Positions 16,101 through 23,788 of a DNA stretch of 41,229 bases are shown piece by piece. The stretch is from Patescibacteria group bacterium (GTDB taxonomy: Bacteria > Patescibacteriota > Minisyncoccia > JAHIHE01 > JAGLIN01): NCBI GenBank assembly GCA_019428855.1, contig JAHYJV010000008.1, forward strand, positions 1 through 41,229. The letters run 5' to 3'. A program made the position numbers and the translations under genes. Within the stretch, counting starts at the first letter, position 1. The number at the start of each line of letters is the position of its first letter. A model generated the notes under the pieces. It was not told the origin of the DNA and ran no database searches. It was given only the letters and a program-made list of their open reading frames with translations.

Positions 16101-16160
16101 TTAAATAAACTTACAATTTTTTTTGAGCGATTCTTTGATATTTCTAGTGGGAAATTATAA
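13107..16160 (+). CDS. hsdR: Type I restriction endonuclease subunit R
   Basis: This 1017-aa protein is full length for HsdR. The N-terminal PD-(D/E)xK nuclease is seen as [22 protein letters not shown] (about residues 150-172). The SF2 translocase motifs follow: Walker A [12 protein letters not shown] (about 325-336), the DEAD-box-like [21 protein letters not shown] (motif III), and [20 protein letters not shown] with [11 protein letters not shown] (motifs V and VI). A helical domain that binds the methylase closes the protein. No key residue is missing, so with hsdM and hsdS it should form an active ATP-dependent restriction enzyme. The start is 2 bp after the BRO/DinD-like gene. Confidence 0.96.
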   Translation: [1017 protein letters not shown]

Positions 16161-16270
16161 ATGAAATTAATAAATAGATGTGAAAGTTTTTCGGGCGAAG
16201 CATTTCACTCCTTTAATTCCCCTCTGCCAAAAATCCAAAAACAGAAAAAGAAAAGGAATACATCATCTAA

Positions 16271-16713
16271 CCTAGCATATCTGGTTACGGCTTTTATGCA
16301 AAAGTCTCCACTCAAATTGTTTCGTACCTTCAGATATGTCGTAATGTTAAGCGAAATTTTTTTGAAAAAATTGTTTTTTTTAAATGTTTTTCAGATGATG
16401 TATTAAAAGAGCTAATTAAAACTGTAAAAGAAATTGAAAATGGAAAAGTTAAACAACTTTAAATTTTGAATTAAGAACTTATGAAGGAATAAATAAAATT
16501 ATACTACTTAGAAAAAAAGATGAGAAAAATAGCAAGGAAGATGAAGAAAGGGCAGAGAAAGAAAAAATTTCGATTGAACAAGCGAGAATTAAATTTGCTT
16601 TCCAGAGCACAGAAAAATCTTATGAGCTGATTGAGTTAAGCTCTATTAAAGAAGATGCTATTAAGTTTCGGAATAAGCTTTGGGAAAAATATAAAGATAT
16701 TTTAGAAAAATAA
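16271..16713 (+). pseudogene. Frameshifted gene relic downstream of hsdR
   Basis: Two overlapping open frames without start codons read as real protein. The first (16271-16462) gives SGYGFYAKVSTQIVSYLQIC and, later, CFSDDVLKELIKTVKEIENG. The second (16453-16713) gives FELRTYEGINKIILLRKKDE and then EQARIKFAFQSTEKSYELIE, ending KYKDILEK. A single frame shift around 16455 would join them into a roughly 145-codon fragment. I do not recognise the family. It probably represents a lost gene at the right edge of the island. The 81-aa ORF of the track (16161-16406) runs through it in a third frame and looks spurious. Confidence 0.45.
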
Positions 16714-16734
16714 AAAGCCAAGGTTTTTGCCTTG
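16711..16734 (-). terminator. Rho-independent-type terminator, - strand
   Basis: On the - strand the sequence reads CAAGG-CAAAAA-CCTTG followed by GCTTTTTATTTTT. The stem is only 5 bp but the T-rich tract is good. It lies about 105 bp beyond the elp3 stop codon and fits the end of that transcript. Confidence 0.5.
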
Positions 16735-16833
16735 AAATTATCTTAACATCATTTTGGAGCAATCATTAGAACAACTAATTCCTTTTCTTTCCTCTATTTA
16801 ACCCTCCCTTAATCTTGTGATGATTTAAATAAG

Positions 16834-16853
16834 GAGGTTTAACCTCGATAATT
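16834..16853. repeat. Second, partial copy of the AACCTCGATAATT palindrome
   Basis: GAGGTT-T-AACCTC is followed by GATAATT. The right 13 bases are identical to the right arm of the 5814-5840 palindrome, while the left arm is degenerate beyond GAGGTT. It overlaps the last codons and stop of elp3, encoding its YRG ending. Confidence 0.6.
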
Positions 16854-18536
16854 ATTATTTATTATTTTTTTCACCATATATCCATCTTCCAGTCTATATC
16901 CCAATTTTCGATAATAATCACGAACTCCGACTCCGCTGATGACGGCGATTTTTTTTAGACCAAATTCCTTTTCAGTAATTCTTTCTGCCTCTTGGATTAA
17001 TTTTTTTCCCAGTCCAGTGTGTTGAGTATGATTTATATTTTTGGATTTTATTGATACTAATTGGCCATAAGTATGAACTTCGCGGATAATGGCTTGGAGT
17101 TCAGGTTTTAACCTGTAAGCTTTACGCTCTAAAGATTGAGGTCCAGAGTTTATTCTGAGGCGTAGCAAAGAATAGATATGCTGTCTTTTTTCATCTTCAA
17201 AGCTTAAAAATATTTCTTTGCCGTTTGAAGCATTGTAGCCTTGGCGGAATAGTTTTAGATTATTAATTTTAGCTGTTTCTATAATCTTAGATTTTCCCCT
17301 TACAGCTCGAAATGACAGCTTTTGCATCTCCTGATTTTTGTTTCTCACCTCTCGGCATCGGATGCATTTGCATTTCCAATTTTCTTCCACAGATCTCTTT
17401 TCTAAGGTTTGGCGGAGATTGGAAATTTTGTTTCCTGCCACAATACTGGTGGAAGGGATGTCGCGAATCAGGCGAGTAATACGAACATAATAGGGGATAT
17501 TTTTTTTGATTTCACAAAGCAATTGGACAAGTTTTTTATCGGAATAGGGTTTATATTTTCCAGTTTTCCACCACTTGAAAATTTCCGCATCTTTGACTAC
17601 CACACAAGGATAAATTTTGAGCATATCAGGTTGAAAATCTGGATTAGAAAAAAGTTCTTGAAACATTTTCAAATCTCGTTTATAATTTGATCCAGGAAGA
17701 TTGGGCATCATATGATAGTTGATTTTGAAGCCTGCTTCTTTGAGTAATTTTGTGGCCGTGATAACTTCTTTGCTGTTATGTCCGCGGGCATTTAACTTAA
17801 AGACATCGTCATAAATTGTTTGCACTCCGAGTTCAACTCGTGTTGCTCCTAGTTTTCTCATTCGCAGGATTTCTTTTTCATCAATATAATCAGGACGCGT
17901 TTCTAGCGTCAGTCCCACAATTCTATGGTTTGAAGTTTCGTTTTCTTTTTGGAGGCTTTCCAGCAATAAATTTTTTGATTTGTTTTTTGAATTATCTTTT
18001 TCGTTAAACTTGTTACAAGCTTTGAAGCATTCTTTGATAAACCAGGTCTGATATCTTTTTGGTAAATAGGAAAAAGTTCCGCCCATCACAATCAATTCAA
18101 TTTTGTCTGTTTTGTGACCAGTGGCCATTAGAGAGTTGATTCTCGCTTCTACTTGTTTGCGGGGATGAAAATCAGTTAGTACGGCACGCATTACAGCTGG
18201 TTCATTAGAAAGATAACTTTTGGGCATATCTTTTTCACTGGGACAAAATTTGCATTTCCCAGGACATGGATATGGTTTGGTTAAAACGGCAATTACGGCT
18301 ACCCCTGAAGAGGTGCGAATATTTTTGGTCATCAAGACATTTTCAATCTCTTTCAGAGAGTTGTCTTTTGCCATTTCCCGATAAGATTGCAGAAGTTCGA
18401 TGTTCGTTGGACATGGCATTTTGTATTCCTTTGAGGCTTTTCTTTTGAGCTTGGAAAGATACTCCGAAGAAAGCTGTCTTTTTCTGACAGAAACTTTTTC
18501 AATTAGTTCGTTAATAATATATTGGTTAATATTCAT
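16839..18536 (-). CDS. elp3: Elp3-type tRNA uridine(34) carboxymethyl synthase (radical SAM + GNAT)
   Basis: This 565-aa protein has the full Elp3 architecture. RTSSGVAVIAVLTKPYPCPG leads into the radical SAM cysteines (C91, C95 and C98 in CPGKCKFC), then SNEPAVMRAVLTDFHP, IELIVMGGTFSYLP and GLTLETRPD. The C-terminal GNAT domain shows HTGLGKKLIQEAE for acetyl-CoA binding and GVGVRDYYRKLGY at its end. Elp3 builds the 5-carboxymethyl group on wobble uridine from acetyl-CoA; bacterial and archaeal Elp3 can act without the other Elongator subunits. The gene is on the - strand, divergent from ilvE, with its own promoter. A Trm9-like methyltransferase that could use its product lies at 5855-6565. 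Confidence 0.93.
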   Translation of the reverse strand: MNINQYIINELIEKVSVRKRQLSSEYLSKLKRKASKEYKMPCPTNIELLQSYREMAKDNSLKEIENVLMTKNIRTSSGVAVIAVLTKPYPCPGKCKFCPSEKDMPKSYLSNEPAVMRAVLTDFHPRKQVEARINSLMATGHKTDKIELIVMGGTFSYLPKRYQTWFIKECFKACNKFNEKDNSKNKSKNLLLESLQKENETSNHRIVGLTLETRPDYIDEKEILRMRKLGATRVELGVQTIYDDVFKLNARGHNSKEVITATKLLKEAGFKINYHMMPNLPGSNYKRDLKMFQELFSNPDFQPDMLKIYPCVVVKDAEIFKWWKTGKYKPYSDKKLVQLLCEIKKNIPYYVRITRLIRDIPSTSIVAGNKISNLRQTLEKRSVEENWKCKCIRCREVRNKNQEMQKLSFRAVRGKSKIIETAKINNLKLFRQGYNASNGKEIFLSFEDEKRQHIYSLLRLRINSGPQSLERKAYRLKPELQAIIREVHTYGQLVSIKSKNINHTQHTGLGKKLIQEAERITEKEFGLKKIAVISGVGVRDYYRKLGYRLEDGYMVKKIINNNYRG

Positions 18537-18563
18537 TGTGGAGAAAAATGTTTTAGCTTATTT

Positions 18564-18592
18564 AGTATAATGTGATAATGTGATTTTATCAA
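18564..18592 (-). promoter_or_regulatory. Promoter of elp3
   Basis: On the - strand TTGATA and TATACT are separated by exactly 17 bp, about 30 bp upstream of the elp3 start. The match to the sigma70 consensus and the position are both good. Confidence 0.6.
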
Positions 18593-18610
18593 GCAGGGAT
18601 TAGCTTTAAT

Positions 18611-18639
18611 TTGAAAAAGTATTAAATGTTCCGTATAAT
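18611..18639 (+). promoter_or_regulatory. Promoter of the branched-chain aminotransferase gene
   Basis: TTGAAA and a perfect TATAAT are separated by 17 bp, with transcription expected to begin near 18646, leaving a leader of about 40 nt before the ATG at 18686. It is the strongest promoter match noticed in the window, and it lies back to back with the elp3 promoter. Confidence 0.7.
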
Positions 18640-18685
18640 AATAGTAGTCTAAAATAGATATGTTAATTCTTAAATTTTATAGATT

Positions 18686-19708
18686 ATGAAACCTAATCTT
18701 GATTGGAAAAATTTGTCGTTTGAGTATATCAGAACTAATTGCAATATCCGATATCAGTTTGCGAATGGTGCTTGGGGTGAGATGCAAAAATCAACTTCAG
18801 ATCACATTGATATGCATATGGCGGCGACTTGTTTGCATTATGGGCAAGAATGTTTTGAGGGGCTGAAGGCTTTCAGGGGTAAAGATGAGAAAATCAGAAT
18901 ATTCCGCCTTGACGAAAATGCCAAAAGAATTAATGAATCTGCGCGAGAAATTTTTATGCCACCTATTCCAGAGAAGATTTTCCAAGAGGCAGTTTTGAAT
19001 GCTGTGAAATTAAACCAAGAATTTGTTCCGCCTTACAAGTCAGGTGCATCATTATATATTCGGCCGCTGTTAATCGGGACAGGTCCGCGAGTAGGGCTAA
19101 ATCCAGCGGATGAGTATTTGTTTATCGTTTTTGTAAACCCCGTTGGACCATATTTTAAAAATGGATTCAAACCGATTAGCCTTTTGATTGACAGGGATCA
19201 CGATCGAGCTGCACCGTTGGGAGTTGGTCATGTGAAAGTCGGCGGGAATTATGCCGCCAGTTTGCAGTCGATGGAAAAGGCACATACGGGCGGTTATGAT
19301 TCGGTTTTATTTTTGGATCCCAAAGAGAAAAAATACATCGATGAATGCGGTCCAGCAAATTTTTTTGCAATCAAGGGAAAGACTTATGTTACACCTGAAT
19401 CAAAATCTATCTTACCGTCAATCACAAACAAGAGCTTAATGACACTTGCCGAAGAGATGGGGCTGAAAGTGGAAAGAAGAAGAATTGAGCTTAGTGAACT
19501 TGAGGAGTTTGATGAAGTTGGTGCTTGTGGTACGGCTGCTGTGATTGGACCTGTAGGAAAAATTGTGGATGAGAAAATGGAAAAAACTTATGAATATTGC
19601 CAAAATGGAAATCCCGGATTAATTTCAACGGAGCTGTACAATATATATCGCGGGATTCAAGTTGGGGAAGAGGAGGATAAATTTGGTTGGGTGACGGTGG
19701 TCGACTAA
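18686..19708 (+). CDS. ilvE: Branched-chain amino acid aminotransferase (class IV)
   Basis: This 340-aa protein follows the longer BCAT2-like form: ATCLHYGQECFEGLKAFRG, ASLYIRPLLIGTGPRVGL, the PLP-lysine segment GHVKVGGNYAAS (Lys near residue 183), DECGPANFFAI and EVGACGTAAVIGPVG. It catalyses the reversible transfer of amino groups between Leu/Ile/Val and 2-oxoglutarate in the cytosol. No other branched-chain pathway genes are nearby, so it may serve amino-acid turnover rather than a local pathway. It has its own promoter. RidA, which removes reactive imine by-products of PLP enzymes, is the next gene downstream, after a 314-bp gap. Confidence 0.93.
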   Translation: MKPNLDWKNLSFEYIRTNCNIRYQFANGAWGEMQKSTSDHIDMHMAATCLHYGQECFEGLKAFRGKDEKIRIFRLDENAKRINESAREIFMPPIPEKIFQEAVLNAVKLNQEFVPPYKSGASLYIRPLLIGTGPRVGLNPADEYLFIVFVNPVGPYFKNGFKPISLLIDRDHDRAAPLGVGHVKVGGNYAASLQSMEKAHTGGYDSVLFLDPKEKKYIDECGPANFFAIKGKTYVTPESKSILPSITNKSLMTLAEEMGLKVERRRIELSELEEFDEVGACGTAAVIGPVGKIVDEKMEKTYEYCQNGNPGLISTELYNIYRGIQVGEEEDKFGWVTVVD

Positions 19709-20022
19709 GCTTTTCAATTTTTTCATCTTTCAAGGAAAATCTAATAAACTTATAGAATTACACTTTTAGAATTTGTTTTGGGAAATTTTAGCCTAGATGC
19801 CTTCGGAATTTATACTGAGTTTTTCGAAGCAAGGTGATAACAAAAATTGTGCTTGAAAGAGGTTTCTTATATTTATGCTGAATTATGTTTTCCAACAAAA
19901 AAAATAGTTAGCAGCTAATTATCTGCGTTATTTTCATCTTTGGATAATAAATGGGCAATTGTTGCAAATCGTGGTAAAATTTGATTAAGAGGACAAAATA
20001 AATAATCATTAAGCGAAATAAT
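19709..20022 (+). other. 314-bp intergenic region between ilvE and ridA
   Basis: No ORF or clear RNA gene is visible. A TAAAAT hexamer at 19975-19980 could be a -10 box for ridA, with only a poor -35 (TGGGCA) 17 bp upstream. No terminator with a proper T-run was found after ilvE. Confidence 0.5.
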
Positions 20023-20400
20023 ATGAAAAAAATAATATTCACACAAAATGTCTACAAGCCAGTTGGTCAATATTCACAAGCAGTTGAAGCTGGAGGGTTG
20101 GTTTTTCTTTCGGGGCAAATTCCATTAAAACTAGACGGAACTATTGTTGATGGTGATATCAAAGATCAAACAAAACAAGTGCTTGAAAATATTGGAGTAA
20201 TTTTGAAATCAATTGGCTTGGGTTACGAGCATGTCGTGAAAACCACCGTTTATTTCTCTGATTTGATTGACTATCAAATAATGAACGAGGTTTATGGAAA
20301 GTATTTCAAGGATAATCCTCCTGCCAGGACCACAATTCAAGCATCTGAATTACCAAAAGAAGTCGGCATCGAAATAGATGTTATCGCAGTGAGGGAATAA
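20023..20400 (+). CDS. ridA: RidA-family 2-iminobutanoate/2-iminopropanoate deaminase
   Basis: This 125-aa protein is a complete RidA/YjgF/UK114 member: VYKPVGQYSQAVEAGGLVFLSGQIPL, VVKTTVYFSDL, and the catalytic arginine in NPPARTTIQ, ending IEIDVIAV. RidA trimers hydrolyse enamine/imine intermediates released by PLP enzymes such as threonine dehydratase, protecting aminotransferases from damage. Being downstream of the aminotransferase fits this job, though the 314-bp gap suggests separate transcription. A clear terminator follows. Confidence 0.94.
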   Translation: MKKIIFTQNVYKPVGQYSQAVEAGGLVFLSGQIPLKLDGTIVDGDIKDQTKQVLENIGVILKSIGLGYEHVVKTTVYFSDLIDYQIMNEVYGKYFKDNPPARTTIQASELPKEVGIEIDVIAVRE

Positions 20401-20412
20401 TGGCAATTAATT

Positions 20413-20442
20413 AAACTGCTCATATCTGTCGGCAGTTTTTTT
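20413..20442 (+). terminator. Rho-independent terminator after ridA
   Basis: AAACTGC and GCAGTTT form a 7-bp stem with a 12-nt loop and the second arm runs into a tract of seven Ts. It starts 12 bp after the ridA stop codon. Confidence 0.8.
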
Positions 20443-20494
20443 ATATCTATAAATATGCTATACTAAATTTAGTTTTAAATAGTATAAAAGTAAA

Positions 20495-20857
20495 ATGATA
20501 GCAGAATATGTTGTTAGTTTACCGTTGAAGATTGTTCGGGGAATATTAAATTTCTTCTATGTTTGGTATGTGCAAAGTTCTAAAGATTTTTGGCACAAAG
20601 AAATTTCCTTTATCAAGGGCATTGAACGAGATATTGGAGTTTTGATAAATTTGAAATTGTTATTTCAACCAATATTTGGTGACTATTCATATTTGGGTAG
20701 AGTTATTGGTCCAATTTTAAGAATGGGCCGTGTTTTAATTGGTCTGTTTATTGTGTTGGTGTCAATCATTGCTGTGTTGATAGTTTATTTGATTTGGATA
20801 CTTTTACCACCAATTACTTTTCTAATGGTATATTCAAATTTAATTTATGTTTTTTAA
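20495..20857 (+). CDS. Small membrane protein upstream of the ClpC-like ATPase
   Basis: I do not recognise this 120-aa protein. It has an amphipathic N-terminal segment (LPLKIVRGILNFFYVWYVQ), a central charged portion with DFWHKEISFIKGIERD, and one long or two adjacent membrane spans near the C terminus (MGRVLIGLFIVLVSIIAVLI then LIWILLPPITFLMVY). The stop lies 9 bp before the ClpC-like gene, so the two are almost certainly co-transcribed and may form one membrane complex. A TATACT box at 20459-20464 may be the -10 of their promoter, directly after the ridA terminator. Confidence 0.75.
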   Translation: MIAEYVVSLPLKIVRGILNFFYVWYVQSSKDFWHKEISFIKGIERDIGVLINLKLLFQPIFGDYSYLGRVIGPILRMGRVLIGLFIVLVSIIAVLIVYLIWILLPPITFLMVYSNLIYVF

Positions 20858-20866
20858 GAATTATAA

Positions 20867-23704
20867 ATGCCCAAAAAACAAAAAAAAGATGAAAAAAAAA
20901 TTCAAGTTGAAATAGTTGAATGTCCAAGTTGTGCAGGAAACAAAGTTACAAGAAACGGAATTGAATGTGAAGCCTGTCAAGGAATGGGAGTTTTTTTGCA
21001 TGTTGGTAGTGGAGGAATATATTATTGGGATGAGAAAATATCTGGTTTTTCACCTTTACTTCGCTTTATTACGGAATTATTTTCAAAAATAATTCGCATC
21101 TTTATTTATCTAATGATTCTGGCTACTTTCTTTTATGGCATCTATTTTATTGTAATAAACAATCCTGATTTTCTCAAATTAATTCAAGGAGAGTTAGAGA
21201 GTGTTAATAGTGACTGGATAATGACGAGTTTTTTTCTAGCAATTATTGAATCTGTTAAACATTTTTTGAGAGTATTTTTTGTTTTGTTTGAAATCAAAGG
21301 AACTGGTCCCTTGATGTTTTGGTCAGGAACGCTGGGTATGATGTACTATTATTATCATAATAAGAATAAGGATTCATCTATGAAAAAGATTAACCCTTTG
21401 TCGTCAAAATTTCAAATGTTCTATGATAAAAATGCGAATGAGCCCCAAAAGCCAGTTAATATTGCAAAATATACTTCGCCTTCTGCAAAGGAAATTTTGC
21501 TCAGAACTCTTGATCTATCCCATCAGAAACACCAGTCACCCTCAGCATTACATATGGCAAAAATTATTGCCCAAGACAGTCGTGCGGAAATATTACTAAA
21601 ACGATTAGAAATCGATTCTCAAAAATTTATCAAAGATATGAATAGCTCAATAGATAAAATGCCTGAAAACAGGGATTATAATCAAGATGGAATTTTAGGT
21701 GGTACGATAATGAGTCCCGAGATGGAAAGAATAGTTATTAATTCTTTTTATGAAACAATGGTTATTGGTTTGGAAAAAGTCGAACCAGAGAGTTTGTTTC
21801 TGGCCCTTGTTTCAAATAGTTCAGTGGGAAAATATTTCAAAGATCAAAAGATAGAAATTAAAGATGCGAGAAATACAGTTTTATGGACCAGAAATTGGTC
21901 TTATACCAAGGTGCGGTCAAGTAAACCCAGAAAAATAAAGCATTCTGTAATGAATAAAGCTTGGACTGCCAGAGTAACGCCCGAATTGGATAGATTTAGT
22001 TATGACTTGACTGACCATGCTAGGTCAGGATTGACAGGCCATGTTGTTGGTCGAAAGGCGGAGCTTGATAATTTAATGAGAATTCTTGAAAGATCCAGTA
22101 AAAACAATGCTTTGCTGATTGGAGAAGAAGGAAGTGGCAGAAAATCAATTGTGAAGCAGTTGGCTAACAGAATGGTACACGATCAAGTTTTACCAAGCTT
22201 ACAAGATAAACGTCTAGTCGTCCTTGACATTGGTGCTCTTGTGGCAGGAGCGAGAGCCGGAGGAGATCTAGAACTAAGAATAAATAATATGCTTGCTGAT
22301 ATGGGCAAAAGTGGAAATATCATTCTTTTCATTCCCGATATTCACAACATGGCAGCTGCTGGAAGCGGAGAAGGATTTGATGCCTCACGGATATTATCTC
22401 CGATTCTTGCTCAAGGGTTGTTTCAAATAATTGGCACCACAGATTTTCGAAGTTATCATAAATATATTGAGCCAAGGTCTGATTTTGCAAATGCCTTTGA
22501 TATGATTAAGGTGGATGAACTAGATGAGGAGATGACAATGAAAATCTTGGCCATTCAAGCAAAAACGATTGAAGCTAGAGAAGGAATTGTTATGACATAT
22601 GGAGCTATGAAGAAAACTGTTGAACTTTCAAAAAAATATATAACAAACAGAATATTACCAGGAAAAGCAATTGACCTCTTGAGTGAAACAGCTGTTGAGG
22701 TTCGCCGAAGGGGTCGAGGTTCGGTTTTGAGAGATCATGATATAATGACCGTCATCACTGAAAAAACAGGAATTCCCCTGACAGATGTTGATGCTAGTGA
22801 GGCAGATAAACTTTTGAATCTTGAAGACAATCTTCATGAAAGAGTAATTGGTCAGCATGAAGCAGTGAAAGCTATCTCATCTGCCATCAGAAGAGTACGA
22901 GTCGGTATGAAAAATGAAAATAGGCCTATCGGAACTTTTCTTTTTTTAGGTCCAACAGGAGTTGGAAAAACCGAACTTGCCAAAGCACTGGCAGAATTAT
23001 ATTATGGTGATGAAAATGCCATGATTAGAGTTGATATGAGTGAATATCAAACAGCAAATAGTGTTGAAAAATTAATTGGCTCTTCTTCTGATTTAAATGA
23101 ATCAAGTTCTGGAGGGTTTCTGACGGAAGCTGTTAAAAGAAAACCTTTTTCGTTGATTTTGCTTGATGAGCTTGAAAAAGCTGATAAAAATGTTTTAAAT
23201 TTATTTCTGCAAGTTTTTGATGATGGAAGATTAACAGACAATCTCGGCCGAACTGTTAATTTTACAAATACTATTATAATTGCTACTTCAAATGCAGGTT
23301 CGCAAGTCATTAGGAAGATTATTATTGATGAAGAAGGTGCGGTGAATGAGAGAATTTTTAATATGTTGGAGCCATATCTTTTGAAATATTTTGCCCCTGA
23401 ATTTCTGAATCGTTTTACGGCAAAAATTGTATTTAGGTCTCTTAGCGAAAAAGACATCATGGCTATTGCTAGACTGCAGATTAAGAGTCTGGCGAAAAGA
23501 ATGGAGCATGCTCAAGGTATTAAAATTGAGATATCAGAAGAAGCATTGAGTTTGATTGCCAAGATGGGTTATAGTGCAGAGTATGGAGCGAGATATCTGC
23601 AAAGGACAATTCAAGAAAAGGCAGAAAATCTGATTGCGACGAAATTTCTTGAAGGAGAGATAAAAAGAGGTGATATCTTTGAAATAACTGAGAAAGATAT
23701 ATAG
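20867..23704 (+). CDS. Membrane-anchored ClpC-like AAA+ ATPase with a degenerate first ATPase domain
   Basis: This 945-aa protein begins with a DnaJ-like zinc module (CPSCAGNK...CEACQGMG, residues 18-40), then two or three membrane spans (about 65-160), a Clp N-domain (about 200-340, AKEILLRTLDLSHQKHQSP) and two AAA+ domains. D2 is canonical: GPTGVGKTELAKAL (about 695), LLDELEKADKNVL (about 764), TSNAG and PEFLNRF. D1 is not: the Walker A position reads GEEGSGRKS where ClpC has GEPGVGKTA, and Walker B reads FIPDIHN instead of FIDEIHT. D1 is therefore probably unable to hydrolyse ATP. Family members unfold proteins, often for ClpP; no clpP is in the window. The zinc/TM front end suggests action at the membrane. 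Confidence 0.85.
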   Translation: MPKKQKKDEKKIQVEIVECPSCAGNKVTRNGIECEACQGMGVFLHVGSGGIYYWDEKISGFSPLLRFITELFSKIIRIFIYLMILATFFYGIYFIVINNPDFLKLIQGELESVNSDWIMTSFFLAIIESVKHFLRVFFVLFEIKGTGPLMFWSGTLGMMYYYYHNKNKDSSMKKINPLSSKFQMFYDKNANEPQKPVNIAKYTSPSAKEILLRTLDLSHQKHQSPSALHMAKIIAQDSRAEILLKRLEIDSQKFIKDMNSSIDKMPENRDYNQDGILGGTIMSPEMERIVINSFYETMVIGLEKVEPESLFLALVSNSSVGKYFKDQKIEIKDARNTVLWTRNWSYTKVRSSKPRKIKHSVMNKAWTARVTPELDRFSYDLTDHARSGLTGHVVGRKAELDNLMRILERSSKNNALLIGEEGSGRKSIVKQLANRMVHDQVLPSLQDKRLVVLDIGALVAGARAGGDLELRINNMLADMGKSGNIILFIPDIHNMAAAGSGEGFDASRILSPILAQGLFQIIGTTDFRSYHKYIEPRSDFANAFDMIKVDELDEEMTMKILAIQAKTIEAREGIVMTYGAMKKTVELSKKYITNRILPGKAIDLLSETAVEVRRRGRGSVLRDHDIMTVITEKTGIPLTDVDASEADKLLNLEDNLHERVIGQHEAVKAISSAIRRVRVGMKNENRPIGTFLFLGPTGVGKTELAKALAELYYGDENAMIRVDMSEYQTANSVEKLIGSSSDLNESSSGGFLTEAVKRKPFSLILLDELEKADKNVLNLFLQVFDDGRLTDNLGRTVNFTNTIIIATSNAGSQVIRKIIIDEEGAVNERIFNMLEPYLLKYFAPEFLNRFTAKIVFRSLSEKDIMAIARLQIKSLAKRMEHAQGIKIEISEEALSLIAKMGYSAEYGARYLQRTIQEKAENLIATKFLEGEIKRGDIFEITEKDI

Positions 23705-23788
23705 TTGTCAAATTTGAGAGAATATATTATTATAATGTTTGAACAAGGTGATAATTTGTTTTAGTGATAATATTTAGAGCTTAAAATT

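Noticed and set aside
16161-16406. 81-aa ORF immediately after hsdR
   Set aside because: Composition is not protein-like, and two other frames across the same DNA read better as a decayed gene; probably a chance ORF.
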